Positions 1-7,840 of a stretch of 64,000 nt of DNA are shown one piece after another. The position numbers were made by a program, and so were the translations under genes. The stretch is from Pirellulales bacterium. Lineage in GTDB: Bacteria > Planctomycetota > Planctomycetia > Pirellulales > Lacipirellulaceae. The notes beneath the pieces were generated by a model. It was not told the origin of the DNA, ran no database searches, and was given only the letters and a program-made list of their open reading frames with translations. Each line of letters begins with the position of its first letter. The stretch's first letter is position 1. Location: assembly GCA_022841705.1 (NCBI GenBank), contig JALHQZ010000002.1:248001-312000 (forward strand), written 5' to 3'.

Positions 1-309
1 TACAACCACGCCATTCAGCAACTGCTCGATCATCCGCGCATCAATTCCAGCCTCACGCCGACCAGCGCCGGTGGCAAACTCGCAAGTGAACAATACGCCG
101 AGATCAATGCTCAGCATCAAGGCGATCCTGCTCACGACACCGCCAATTTTAGTGTTGATGGCCAAGCCAACCTGCGCTGCGATTACGCGCTACCGTCCCG
201 CGAACTTAAACCGCTAGCGACCGGCATTTACTGGCCGACTGGTGATGAACCCGGCGCGGATGCGGTGACGGGGAGCGATCACCGGTTGGTGTGGGTGGAT
301 GTGAGGTAA
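1..309 (+). CDS. Endonuclease/exonuclease/phosphatase family protein, C-terminal part
   Basis: The window opens inside this gene and only the last 102 codons are visible. The end of the protein reads as the C-terminal half of an EEP-fold (DNase I-like) phosphodiesterase: a conserved segment with RCDYALPS, then a GIYWP stretch and the terminal GSDHRLVWVDVR, in which the SDH motif holds the catalytic histidine and metal-binding aspartate of the family. The C-terminal position of that motif fits the fold. Substrate cannot be told. The stop codon (307-309) abuts the stop of the convergent transporter gene at 310 with no gap, so no separate terminator fits between them. Confidence 0.72.
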   Translation, partial: YNHAIQQLLDHPRINSSLTPTSAGGKLASEQYAEINAQHQGDPAHDTANFSVDGQANLRCDYALPSRELKPLATGIYWPTGDEPGADAVTGSDHRLVWVDVR

Positions 310-1206
310 CTACCCGTCCCACGGCTCCATATGCACCAGCACCTCCTTCACCGTCGGCACTTGCGCTTTGATCGCCGATTTCACTTTACCGCTGAGGATG
401 TGAGCCTCGCGAAGGCTCATGTTCGGGTCGGCTTGCACATGGAGATCAACGTGATACTCCAGCCCTAGTTTTCTCACCCGCATCTTCTCAGTCGCCCGCA
501 CGCCGAGGACTTCGCGGGCGACCCTGTCAATCGAGTCGGTGAGCTCGGTGTCCGGAGTGCGATCCATGAGTTCGTGCGCGGCGGTCGAAAGGAAGCGGGC
601 GCCGTTGAGCGCGATCACCAGCGCCGCCACCAGGGCGGCCCAATCGTCGGCGGACTCCCAACCTTTGCCGCCCCACAGCGCGATGGCGATGCCGATAAAG
701 GCGGCGGCCGAGGTGATCGCGTCGCTGCGGTGATGCCACGCATCGCTCTTCACCGCAGTGCTGCCGATTGTGTCGCCCGTCTTGAGCACGGTGCGAAAGA
801 GCAGTTCTTTCACCACAATCACGCCAGCGAGCACCACCAGTGTGAAGGCCGCCGGCCCGCGGTGCGGCGTCACAATTTCACGCGCAGCGGCAATGGCGAT
901 CCCCGCCGCCGCGCCGAGCAGCATCAGCGCCACCATCGCAGCCGCCAGCGCTTCGGCTTTGCCGTGGCCGTAGGGATGCTCTTCGTCGGGCGGGAGCGCC
1001 GCCACATGCAGCCCCGTCCACACGATGAGCGACGAAAAAATGTCGGTAGTCGATTCAATCGCGTCGGCGATCAGCGCGTACGAATTGCCGACGATCCCGG
1101 CGATGAGTTTCACCAGGGCGAGGCCCGCGTTCACCACGAGGCCCCATTGGGCGGCGCGGATGCCGTGGGCGGCGGCTTGGCGGGGATTGGGGGGAGGCGT
1201 GGTCAT
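310..1206 (-). CDS. Cation diffusion facilitator (CDF) family metal transporter
   Basis: A 298-residue inner-membrane protein of normal CDF length. It would export divalent metal ions (Zn, Fe, Mn or similar) from the cytosol in exchange for protons. Membrane segments are visible from about residue 20 onward; the metal site signatures are an ADAIES..D motif in the second helix region and HHRSDAITS in the fifth, and HPYGHGK follows the loop after the second helix pair. The last ~85 residues form the usual cytoplasmic dimerisation domain (HVDLHVQADP). The start is an ATG at 1204-1206. The gene is convergent with the upstream EEP gene and divergent from the gene at 1289. Metal specificity cannot be read from sequence alone. 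Confidence 0.9.
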   Translation of the reverse strand: MTTPPPNPRQAAAHGIRAAQWGLVVNAGLALVKLIAGIVGNSYALIADAIESTTDIFSSLIVWTGLHVAALPPDEEHPYGHGKAEALAAAMVALMLLGAAAGIAIAAAREIVTPHRGPAAFTLVVLAGVIVVKELLFRTVLKTGDTIGSTAVKSDAWHHRSDAITSAAAFIGIAIALWGGKGWESADDWAALVAALVIALNGARFLSTAAHELMDRTPDTELTDSIDRVAREVLGVRATEKMRVRKLGLEYHVDLHVQADPNMSLREAHILSGKVKSAIKAQVPTVKEVLVHMEPWDG

Positions 1207-1288
1207 TGGTTTCGGACCGCTAGCACTGTTTGGATGGGCGATTGATCTTCGTTACGGCGGCCGAATTGCTTACAACGCTGGTCAACAT

Positions 1289-1948
1289 ATGGAAACTTCG
1301 CTCCACCAACAACTGAAGACCCACTACGCCGGCAAGTCGGGGCGGACCGAAGTGAAGCTGGGCGCCTACCGGATCGACGTGGTCCGGCGGGGCGAACTGA
1401 TCGAAATTCAGCATGCCGGCCTGGGCGCGATCCGGGACAAAATCCGAACGCTCTGCCAGTCGCACAAAGTGCGAGTTGTGAAGCCGATCGTCGTGCGCAA
1501 GCTGATCGTCAAGCACGATGCGCCTGGCGGAACAGTTGTTTCACGCCGGTTGAGCCCCAAGCAGGGCAAGCTGCTCGACCTGTTCGAGGACCTCGTCCAT
1601 TTCACCCGGGCGTTCCCCCATCCGAAACTCACCCTGGAAGTCGCCCTCGTAGAAGTGGAAGAAACCCGCCACCCCGGCCACGGTCGGCGCCGCCGCTGGC
1701 GGCAGAACGATTTTGAAGTGGCCGACCAAACGCTCACTTCGGTCCTCGGGAACCACCGCTTCCGCACCGCCCAGGACCTGCTGCGGCTGATCCCCGGCAA
1801 ACTTCCCACCCAATTCGACACCGCCGAACTGGCCACCGCCCTCGGCGAACCGCGCTGGATCGCCCAACGCATGGCCTACTGCCTCCGCCACATGGGCGCC
1901 GTCGAAACCGTCGGCAAACGCCGCGGCGCGTGGCTGTATGCTGCCTAA
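1289..1948 (+). CDS. Unrecognised protein with a nuclease-like N-terminal half and a winged-helix-like C-terminus
   Basis: 219 residues from the ATG at 1289; the frame stays open further upstream, but that part is antisense to the CDF gene and is not used. No family was recognised with certainty. The N-terminal third has the pattern TEVKLGAYRIDVVRRGELIEIQ followed by a conserved lysine-rich helix, i.e. D-x(n)-ExQ, which resembles the core of PD-(D/E)xK nucleases with the last lysine replaced by glutamine. The middle is basic (HGRRRRWRQ). The C-terminal 80 residues look like a small helix-turn-helix domain (FDTAELATALGEPRWIAQRMAYCLRHMG). A DNA-associated role is an inference. The stop codon lies inside the left arm of a long palindrome. 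Confidence 0.6.
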   Translation: METSLHQQLKTHYAGKSGRTEVKLGAYRIDVVRRGELIEIQHAGLGAIRDKIRTLCQSHKVRVVKPIVVRKLIVKHDAPGGTVVSRRLSPKQGKLLDLFEDLVHFTRAFPHPKLTLEVALVEVEETRHPGHGRRRRWRQNDFEVADQTLTSVLGNHRFRTAQDLLRLIPGKLPTQFDTAELATALGEPRWIAQRMAYCLRHMGAVETVGKRRGAWLYAA

Positions 1949-2037
1949 ATTGTAGCAGGCACGGTCCCCGTGCCGTCTGCGCTCAACAGAACGTAATCCC
2001 ACGACCGACGGCACGGGGACCGTGCCTGCTACAATTT
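1947..2037. repeat. 31-bp perfect interrupted palindrome with outward-facing TGCTACAAT ends
   Basis: Arms 1947-1977 and 2007-2037 are perfect reverse complements separated by 29 bases. The core of each arm is GCACGGTCCCCGTGC, itself nearly palindromic, so a cruciform or strong RNA hairpin is possible. Both outer ends read TGCTACAAT when read outward (2027-2035 on plus, 1949-1957 on minus), an extended -10 promoter motif. A related copy lies at 59833-59911. It follows the stop of the gene at 1289-1948 and precedes the fabH-like gene. Confidence 0.9.
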
Positions 2038-2108
2038 TCCAACCCCTTGCCGGAAAGGGTCGCTCGCCGTACGTTGCAAGTCCCTTTGCTGCAACCACTT
2101 CAGGCGAA

Positions 2109-3131
2109 ATGAACGACTCTCAGCCCCCACTTCGCCGTAGCGCCGTCCACTCACTTACGGGGGTGCAGATCGTCGGCACAGGCAGCTTTTTGCCGGATCG
2201 TGTGGTCACGAATGAAGACCTGGGTAAGTTGGGGTTCGATGCCGACTGGATCGTCCAGCGAACCGGCATCCGCCAGCGTCGGCATGCTCCGCCTGGCATG
2301 ACCACCAGCGACTTGGCCGTCGGCGCCGCCGAGCGAGCACTCGAAGCGGCCGGTGTAGCGCGCGACGAAATCGACTTGGTGATACTGGCCACCCTTTCAC
2401 CCGACTACTTGATGCCCCAAACAGCGACAGCCGTCCAGGATCGATTGGGGCTTTCCTGCCCGGCCGTTGATCTCTCCGCGGCTTGTGCGGGCTTTGCGTA
2501 CGCACTTGTTACGGCCTCGCAATTCGTCGCCTCTGGCTGCAGCCGGCATGCCCTGGTGATTGGCGCCGACACGAACTCGCGCGTGGTCAATCCCCAAGAC
2601 AAAAAAACCTTCCCGCTGTTCGGCGATGGCGCTGGCGCCGTGGTGCTTGCCCCGGGTTCCAAAGAGCAGGGCCTGTTGTCGTACACTTTGGGGGCGGATG
2701 GCTCGGGGATCAAGCTCCTGTACCGACCGATGGGGGGCTCCAAGATGCCCTTAACTCCCGAAAGTTGCGGTGCGGCGCCAATGTGGTTCATGCAAATGGA
2801 GGGAAAGCCCGTCTTCAAATGGGCGGTCTCGCTGCTGGAAACCACCTTCCGCCAAGTGCTGGACGAACAGGGTCGCTCGTTTGCGGACGTGAAATACTGG
2901 CTGCTCCACCAAGCGAATGAACGCATCCTCGACGCCGCGATGAAAGGCCTGGGGATCCCCCCCGAAAGAATCGTCAAACATTTGGACCGCTACGGCAATA
3001 CCTCCGCGGGAAGCATTCCGATCGCGCTCGACGAAACGTATCGTACCGGCGCCATCACTGCCGGCGACCAATTGATTTTGTGCGGTTTCGGCGCGGGATT
3101 GTCGTGGGGCACATTGCTCTGGCGTTGGTAG
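2109..3131 (+). CDS. fabH: 3-oxoacyl-ACP synthase III (KAS III, FabH-like)
   Basis: 340 residues, close to the usual 320-340. FabH condenses acetyl-CoA with malonyl-ACP to start fatty-acid synthesis in the cytoplasm. The thiolase-fold catalytic triad is intact: Cys126 in SAACAGFAYAL, His267 in LLHQAN with Asn270 next to it, and Asn297 in RYGNTSAGS. The glycine-rich GFGAGLSWG motif ends the protein. The ATG at 2109 was chosen because the open frame upstream of it runs through the palindrome; AGGCG stands four bases before it. No other fab gene adjoins, so a paralogous KAS III acting in another acyl pathway is possible, but the active site and length fit FabH best. Confidence 0.9.
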   Translation: MNDSQPPLRRSAVHSLTGVQIVGTGSFLPDRVVTNEDLGKLGFDADWIVQRTGIRQRRHAPPGMTTSDLAVGAAERALEAAGVARDEIDLVILATLSPDYLMPQTATAVQDRLGLSCPAVDLSAACAGFAYALVTASQFVASGCSRHALVIGADTNSRVVNPQDKKTFPLFGDGAGAVVLAPGSKEQGLLSYTLGADGSGIKLLYRPMGGSKMPLTPESCGAAPMWFMQMEGKPVFKWAVSLLETTFRQVLDEQGRSFADVKYWLLHQANERILDAAMKGLGIPPERIVKHLDRYGNTSAGSIPIALDETYRTGAITAGDQLILCGFGAGLSWGTLLWRW

Positions 3132-3231
3132 AGCGTTAGCCGCGGGGCTCGCCCCCGCGCTTTGCGCGTACAATCGCCCTTCACTCGCGAGATTCATAAA
3201 TCGCGGGGCAAGCCCCGCGGCTAAACGGCTC
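3131..3231. repeat. Intergenic interrupted palindrome, 'TAGCCGCGGGGC' type
   Basis: The left part (from 3131, GAGCGTTAGCCGCGGGGC) is matched by the right part ending at 3231 (GCCCCGCGGCTAAACGGCTC) as an imperfect inverted repeat of about 29 bases around a ~40-base centre. It directly follows the fabH stop and could fold as a hairpin in the transcript. It is a different sequence class from the palindrome at 1947. Confidence 0.8.
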
Positions 3232-3251
3232 ATCCAATTACCATTCGCGGA

Positions 3252-3260
3252 TGCTACAAT
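3252..3260 (+). promoter_or_regulatory. Extended -10 promoter, predicted leaderless start of the TPR gene
   Basis: TGCTACAAT matches the extended -10 form TGnTATAAT. The hexamer ends six bases before the ATG at 3267, where transcription normally starts, so the mRNA would begin at or next to the start codon. No clear -35 hexamer and no Shine-Dalgarno sequence are visible, both of which fit a leaderless transcript from an extended -10 promoter. Confidence 0.5.
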
Positions 3261-3266
3261 TGAGAT

Positions 3267-4691
3267 ATGTCCGACACGCCGCCTCTCGCTTCTGCCCACA
3301 TCACGCCCGCTACGCGTCAGCGGTTGCAGCAGTTGTTTGATCGGGCCCGGCAGTCGTTCGACAAAGGCGGCTTTGAGTACGCGCACGATTTGTTCGCCCA
3401 ATGCGCGGCCGAAGACTCCGGCAATCTTTTGTATTTGCAGCACTTCCGCGCTAACCTGGCGAAGTTCCGGCCGGTCACGAAGAAGAGCAGCTTTGCGAAT
3501 CTGACCACTCGCAGTGGGCGAGGCGGAGTTGAAAAGCTCGCCGAGAAAACGAAGTGGACCGAAGCCTTTACTGCCGGTTTCGCAGCGCTCAAAAAAGACC
3601 CCAGTGACACTGGCGTGCTGGCCGAACTGGCGACGGCGTGCGGCAAGCGGTCGCAGACCGAGTGCCAACTGTTCTATCTGCGGTGGGCGCTGGACGTCGA
3701 GCCGAAGAGTATCGAACTGAATCGCCAGACGGCGCTCGCGCTGGAAGCGATCGGTGAGTTTGAGCAAGCAATCGCCTGTTGGCAACGCGTGTTGCAGCAA
3801 AAGCCGGCCGATGAAGAGGCGCAGAAAGCCGTGCGCCGACTGAGCGTTGAACAAACAATCCACCAAGCGGGTTATAACCAAGAACTCCTTAAGGGCGCCG
3901 CGGATGTAGGTGATGTCCCCGGCAATCGCGTTTCGGACTACGCCAAGAAGAGCGATCAATTCGCGCCGGTCGTCACAGCAACCGAGCAAGAGTTGCTCGA
4001 TTTGATTTCGGCCGAGCCCGCCAACCACTTGCACTACGCCGATCTCGCGCGGCTGTACCAATCGGCCGGTAAGCTAGCCGACGCCGAACGGCTGCTCACG
4101 AAGGCGCTCACAATCACCGGCGGCGGCGATCTGACGATTCGCGAACGGCTTGAAGACGTGTACCTGTTACGGACCAAACAGCAAGTAGAAGTTGCGCAGA
4201 AGCGGGCCGCGTCGGCGCCATCCGCGGCGACGAAGGAACTCGCCGAGCAGATGATCGCCCAGGCGCATCAAGCCGAGCTCGAAGTCTACACCGCCCGCAG
4301 CGACCGCGAACCGGGCGATCTGCGGCTGCGGTTCGAACTGGGTGTGCGGCTCAAACGGGTCGGCAAGCATCGCGAAGCGATTCCCCATTTCCAGCAAGCG
4401 CGGGGCGACGCCAAGCGGCGGGCTGAGGCGGAACTGCATTTGGGCGAATGTTTCCAGCACATCGAGCAGTTCAAACTGGCGATGGCCAGCTACGAGGCAG
4501 CCGTCGCGGCGGCGACGGCCGCGGACCTTGAAATCCGCAAATTGGCCCTGTACCGCGGCGGCGTGCTGGCGATGGGCCTCAAGGACCTCGACAAGGCCGA
4601 GGCCCGGCTGACCGAGCTCGCCGGGCTTGATTTTGCCTACCGGGACGTGGGCGCCCGGCTAGACAAGCTCGCCAAACTTCGGCATAAATAG
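3267..4691 (+). CDS. Tetratricopeptide-repeat protein
   Basis: 474 residues, no signal peptide and no membrane segment, so cytoplasmic. Several TPR-like helical pairs can be seen, for example around residues 110-190 ([26 protein letters not shown] and [23 protein letters not shown]), 260-290 ([19 protein letters not shown]) and 355-470. The middle holds a non-repeat, coiled-coil-prone stretch rich in alanine and glutamine (about 310-345). TPR proteins act as protein-interaction scaffolds; the partner is unknown. The next gene downstream is rpsT, 77 bases away. The ATG at 3267 lacks a Shine-Dalgarno sequence and sits six bases after an extended -10 box. Confidence 0.8.
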   Translation: MSDTPPLASAHITPATRQRLQQLFDRARQSFDKGGFEYAHDLFAQCAAEDSGNLLYLQHFRANLAKFRPVTKKSSFANLTTRSGRGGVEKLAEKTKWTEAFTAGFAALKKDPSDTGVLAELATACGKRSQTECQLFYLRWALDVEPKSIELNRQTALALEAIGEFEQAIACWQRVLQQKPADEEAQKAVRRLSVEQTIHQAGYNQELLKGAADVGDVPGNRVSDYAKKSDQFAPVVTATEQELLDLISAEPANHLHYADLARLYQSAGKLADAERLLTKALTITGGGDLTIRERLEDVYLLRTKQQVEVAQKRAASAPSAATKELAEQMIAQAHQAELEVYTARSDREPGDLRLRFELGVRLKRVGKHREAIPHFQQARGDAKRRAEAELHLGECFQHIEQFKLAMASYEAAVAAATAADLEIRKLALYRGGVLAMGLKDLDKAEARLTELAGLDFAYRDVGARLDKLAKLRHK

Positions 4692-4768
4692 GGATTCGGC
4701 AGAGACCCCCGCCCCTGACGGGAGCGGCCTCAAAAGTTATTTCTCTACCCCTGCACTGTTTTTTTCCC

Positions 4769-5041
4769 ATGCCCAACAGCGTTAGCGCCAAGAAACGTCT
4801 CCGTCAAAGCATCGATCGCCGCGATCACAATCGCACGGTCAAGAGCGCCGTTCGCACGTTGGTAAAAAAGGTCCGCAGCAGCGTCGCCGCGGGGGATGTG
4901 GCCGGCAGCGAAGAGACCTTCAAGCTGGCCGCCAAGAAGCTCGACCAAGCCGCCGCCAAGAACGTGCTGCACGCCAACACGGCCGCCCGCACGAAGAGCC
5001 GGTTGTCGCACGCGATTAAGGGCATTAAGAAGTCGAAGTAG
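4769..5041 (+). CDS. rpsT: 30S ribosomal protein S20
   Basis: 90 residues, typical of bS20. The protein binds 16S rRNA and helps early 30S assembly. Family hallmarks are the N-terminal basic stretch ([17 protein letters not shown]), the long helical and lysine-rich body, and the C-terminal [19 protein letters not shown], which is the most conserved part of S20. The ATG at 4769 gives the usual MPN start. A strong hairpin follows at 5067-5086. Confidence 0.97.
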   Translation: MPNSVSAKKRLRQSIDRRDHNRTVKSAVRTLVKKVRSSVAAGDVAGSEETFKLAAKKLDQAAAKNVLHANTAARTKSRLSHAIKGIKKSK

Positions 5042-5066
5042 GCTTCGTGCCCGTGCGCCCGACACT

Positions 5067-5086
5067 CCCCCGACCGATGTCGGGGG
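5067..5086. terminator. Hairpin between convergent rpsT and pyrK
   Basis: CCCCCGAC and GTCGGGGG form a perfect 8-base-pair stem around a CGAT loop, located between two convergent genes. There is no run of T after it on either strand, so it may stop transcripts with help or protect 3' ends rather than act as a classical intrinsic terminator. Confidence 0.55.
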
Positions 5087-5098
5087 CTCATGTGGTAT

Positions 5099-5983
5099 TC
5101 ACCACACAATCTTCTCCGCGTCGAACACTGGGCCCTCGACGCAGGTGCGTTTGTAATCCCAATCGCCGTCCGGCTGCGCGATCTTCGCCACGCAGCTAAA
5201 GCAGATGCCGATGCCGCAGGCCATCGGGGTTTCGAGGGACGCCAAGCAGCGTACACCAGCGGTGTTGCAGATTTCGGCGACGCGTTCCATCATCGGCTCA
5301 GGGCCGCAGGTGACGACCAGTTGCCGTGCGCCATGCGCTTCGGCGAGAGCTTCTGTGAGCAGTTCCGTCACCAGTCCGTGGCGGCCAACGCTGCCGTCGT
5401 CGCTGGCAACGCGGAGGTCGATGCCAGCGCTGCGGAAATCTTGTTCGCCCGCGAGCAGCGCGGCGGTGCGGACGCCGTAGCAGAGGATCACTTTCTTAGG
5501 AGGCGATTCGGCAGTCGCTAAGCCGTACGCGGCGGAGCCAAGTTGTTGCTTGCCGTAGGCGAGGAACGGCGTTTGGCCGATGCCGCCGGCGACCATCACC
5601 AGCGCGTCGCACTCCGTTTCGCGGGGAAAGCCGTTGCCGAGCGGGCCCCACGCTTCAACGGTTTGGCCGGGCTGCGTTCGGGCAAGCGCGGTGGTGAGTT
5701 TTCCGCCCACAAGATAGACGAAATCAACTGCCACCAATTGGCCGCTGGAATTGCGCACCACGTCATATAGCGCGAAGGGTCGGCCCAGAAGCGGATCGTT
5801 CCACCCGGCGATGCGGACCATCAAAAACTGGCCCGGAATGATGCGTTCGGCCATCGCCGGCGCGGCGATCCGCATGCGGAAGGTTCGCTCCGCAAGGCGC
5901 ACGTTCTCCAGCACTTCGGCGGGGCCAAAGGTCGCGTGGTCGGCGTAAAACGGGGCGTGTAGCGGCGAGCAGGCGGTGCTCAT
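5099..5983 (-). CDS. pyrK: Dihydroorotate dehydrogenase electron-transfer subunit (PyrK-like)
   Basis: 294 residues. PyrK carries FAD and a [2Fe-2S] cluster and passes electrons from the class 1B dihydroorotate dehydrogenase to NAD+. A ferredoxin-reductase-type FAD domain is seen in the first half (GQFLMVR, RPFALYDV), an NAD-binding region follows (MVAGGIGQTPFLAYG), and the C-terminus has four cysteines at 256, 261, 264 and 281 with spacing C-x4-C-x2-C-x16-C, the PyrK cluster pattern. The ATG overlaps the stop of the upstream rluB-like gene (ATGA, four bases), so translation is probably coupled. No pyrD neighbour is visible in the window; related flavin reductase subunits with the same architecture are the main alternative. 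Confidence 0.87.
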   Translation of the reverse strand: MSTACSPLHAPFYADHATFGPAEVLENVRLAERTFRMRIAAPAMAERIIPGQFLMVRIAGWNDPLLGRPFALYDVVRNSSGQLVAVDFVYLVGGKLTTALARTQPGQTVEAWGPLGNGFPRETECDALVMVAGGIGQTPFLAYGKQQLGSAAYGLATAESPPKKVILCYGVRTAALLAGEQDFRSAGIDLRVASDDGSVGRHGLVTELLTEALAEAHGARQLVVTCGPEPMMERVAEICNTAGVRCLASLETPMACGIGICFSCVAKIAQPDGDWDYKRTCVEGPVFDAEKIVW

Positions 5984-7143
5984 CCGGGTGGCCTCCGCGA
6001 GGGGCGTTTCGACGGCTTGCTGGGTGGCCGACCACCCGGCTTACCGCCGCTGGGTTTGCCGCCGGTGGGTCGTCCGCCAGTTGGCTTGCCACCGCCGGGA
6101 CGGTCACCCGGTTTACCGCCGCCGGGTTTGCTACCGAATGGTTTGCCTCCGCGTCCCTCGGTGCGTAGCGGCCGACCAGCGCCCTTGGGGCGACGTGAAG
6201 GGCGGGTCAATTCCGCTTGTTCGGCTTCTCGCGCTTCCCGCGCGCCAACCCCTTTGCCGGCCGGCCGCGCGGGACGGGGCCGTTCGGGTTTTTTTGTTCG
6301 CGGAGGTCCTCCTTCGCGCAGCTTGGCGACTTCTTGCGGAGTCAATTCGCGATGGGCACCGACCGGCAACATGCCCAGTTTTACTGGCCCCACGGCGATG
6401 CGTGTCAGCCGCTGCACCTTGTGGCCAACGCGCGCGAGGAGTCGGCGAATCTCTCGATTTCGGCCTTCATCGAGCACCACTTCGAGTTGGGTCGAAGTCT
6501 TGCGGGCCGATTTGATTCTTGCTCCGGCGAAGTGCGCTTTGCCTTCCGCCAGATAGATGCCTTTGCGAAGTTGTTCGAGCATATCGCTGGTCATCTCGCC
6601 GGCGACTTGCACGTGGTACACCTTCTCGACACCGTGCCGCGGATGGGCGAGCTTCTGCGCGAGCTCGCCATCGTTCGTCATCAAGATGAGGCCGTCACTC
6701 GACATGTCAAGCCGACCGACGCTGAAAAGTCGGCCAAGGTTCGGCGGCAAGAGATCGGTCACGCGCGGGCGGCCGGCGGGATCACGCGCGGTGCAGACCA
6801 CGCCGGTTGGTTTGTTGAGCGCGAAGTAGACCCGCCGCGGCTGACGCAGCACTTCGCCATCGAGCAGAATCTTTTGCTTGTCGGGTTCGACCCGTACGCC
6901 GAGTTGCGTGACGACTTGGCCGTCGATCATCACCCGGCCTTCGGAGATGAGCTCTTCGCACTCGCGGCGACTGGCGACTCCCGCGGCGGCAAGCACTTTT
7001 TGGAGCCGCTCGCCCGGTTGTTCAGACGTGCGTACCGGCGGCGGACCGGGCCGGCGCGGCTTGGCCTTACGTGGCGCCCCTGCGACGGCCGGCTTGGGCT
7101 TCGGCGTTTTGTGGAGTTTCTTGCGAGGGAAGCGTTTGGCCAT
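5980..7143 (-). CDS. rluB: RsuA/RluB-family rRNA pseudouridine synthase with a Gly/Lys/Pro-rich tail
   Basis: 387 residues. It would convert a uridine of 23S rRNA (2605-type) to pseudouridine. An S4 RNA-binding domain lies at about 45-95 (GERLQKVLAAAGVASRRECEELISEGRVMIDG), and the catalytic domain follows with GRLDMSSDGLIL holding the catalytic aspartate, KVYHVQV and GRNREIRRLLARVGH. The last ~110 residues are a low-complexity, strongly basic tail with repeated GGKP/GGRPTGGKPSGGK units and no defined fold, similar in style to RNA-binding tails. A short basic leader precedes the S4 domain. RsuA (16S) is the alternative substrate class. It shares a four-base overlap with pyrK. Confidence 0.88.
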   Translation of the reverse strand: MAKRFPRKKLHKTPKPKPAVAGAPRKAKPRRPGPPPVRTSEQPGERLQKVLAAAGVASRRECEELISEGRVMIDGQVVTQLGVRVEPDKQKILLDGEVLRQPRRVYFALNKPTGVVCTARDPAGRPRVTDLLPPNLGRLFSVGRLDMSSDGLILMTNDGELAQKLAHPRHGVEKVYHVQVAGEMTSDMLEQLRKGIYLAEGKAHFAGARIKSARKTSTQLEVVLDEGRNREIRRLLARVGHKVQRLTRIAVGPVKLGMLPVGAHRELTPQEVAKLREGGPPRTKKPERPRPARPAGKGVGAREAREAEQAELTRPSRRPKGAGRPLRTEGRGGKPFGSKPGGGKPGDRPGGGKPTGGRPTGGKPSGGKPGGRPPSKPSKRPSRRPPG

Positions 7144-7216
7144 GAGGAGTTCAGCAGCGGTGCGAGGCGGGAGAGTAACCTCGCAGGATAACCCGCCGAG
7201 CCGATGGCCGACAGCC

Positions 7217-7316
7217 GTGGGTCAGGCTTTCTTGCCTGACGCTGATGTAGGTTAGGCCTTTTAGCCTGACTTGAGGCGGGTACCAGGCGCGTGCCAGGCG
7301 AGAAAGCCTGACCCAC
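7217..7316. repeat. Intergenic interrupted palindrome, 'GTGGGTCAGGCTTTC' type
   Basis: The left arm 7217-7240 contains GTGGGTCAGGCTTTCTTGCC, and the right arm 7291-7316 is its near-exact complement, ending GAAAGCCTGACCCAC. Shorter partial copies of the same word (GTTAGGCCTTTTAGCCTGAC) lie inside. It fills the gap between the rluB-like start and the lipoprotein stop. Confidence 0.85.
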
Positions 7317-7317
7317 G

Positions 7318-7581
7318 TTAGAACCCAGGCACGCGAGAGCGGGGGGACAGTAGCCGCGAGCGGGTCACCTCCGGCACGCCTTTGGCATACTCCTGCGGGC
7401 GCGAACCGGGGTCCGAAGGACCGGCGTCTTCCAGTGGGTAGGGGTCGTGGTAGATCGCCGCGGTCCGCTGTTGCCCGGCGGTGCCCGGGTGAAACAGGTT
7501 CGGCATCCGCACGCTGGGGCCGCAGCCGAGCGCCAATGACGCCAGCGCAGCAAGACTAATCACAGGGCGTGGGAGCCGCAT
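7318..7581 (-). CDS. Small lipoprotein, unknown function
   Basis: 87 residues from the ATG at 7579-7581, chosen because AAAGG lies nine bases upstream; an ATG at 7588-7590 directly abuts that motif and is less likely. The N-terminus has arginines, a hydrophobic stretch (VISLAALASLAL) and the lipobox LALGC, so it should be lipidated and anchored in a membrane. The mature part is short and rich in proline and charged residues (MPNLFHPGTAGQQRTAAIYHDPYP) and has no recognised domain. The HPG..QQ..A..YDPYP style recurs in small planctomycete lipoproteins, but no function is known to me. Confidence 0.7.
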   Translation of the reverse strand: MRLPRPVISLAALASLALGCGPSVRMPNLFHPGTAGQQRTAAIYHDPYPLEDAGPSDPGSRPQEYAKGVPEVTRSRLLSPRSRVPGF

Positions 7582-7744
7582 GGGGAGCATCCTTTCTCTG
7601 GGCCGGGGATTTCCAGAACCTCCGGCGGCGAATCGTAGCGATTCGGCGGGCGCAGTCCAATTGCAGTCCCGCCGTAATCCACGCATCGACGCGCCGATAA
7701 CGCCAGCATTAGCAGCACCGCCAGCAGGCCGGTTGTATCAGTAA

Positions 7745-7835
7745 GGTGGCTGGGGTCGGCGCTAGCCGCCCCCAGCAGCGGTGGAGACCAACTTTGGCAC
7801 GGCCGGGGGCGGCTGACGCGCCGACCCCAGCCACC
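7745..7835. repeat. Intergenic interrupted palindrome, 'GGTGGCTGGGGTCGGC' type
   Basis: The arm at 7745-7773 (GGTGGCTGGGGTCGGCG...) is matched by the complementary arm 7805-7835 (...CGCCGACCCCAGCCACC). The stem is about 29 bases with a few mismatches. It sits just after the manA stop and upstream of the lipoprotein gene. Confidence 0.85.
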
Positions 7836-7840
7836 CCGAT

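Noticed and set aside
2751..4061. Open frame of about 436 codons on the minus strand across the fabH end and TPR gene
   Set aside because: Spans two well-supported plus-strand genes and an intergenic palindrome; composition is that of a shadow frame and no domain is seen.
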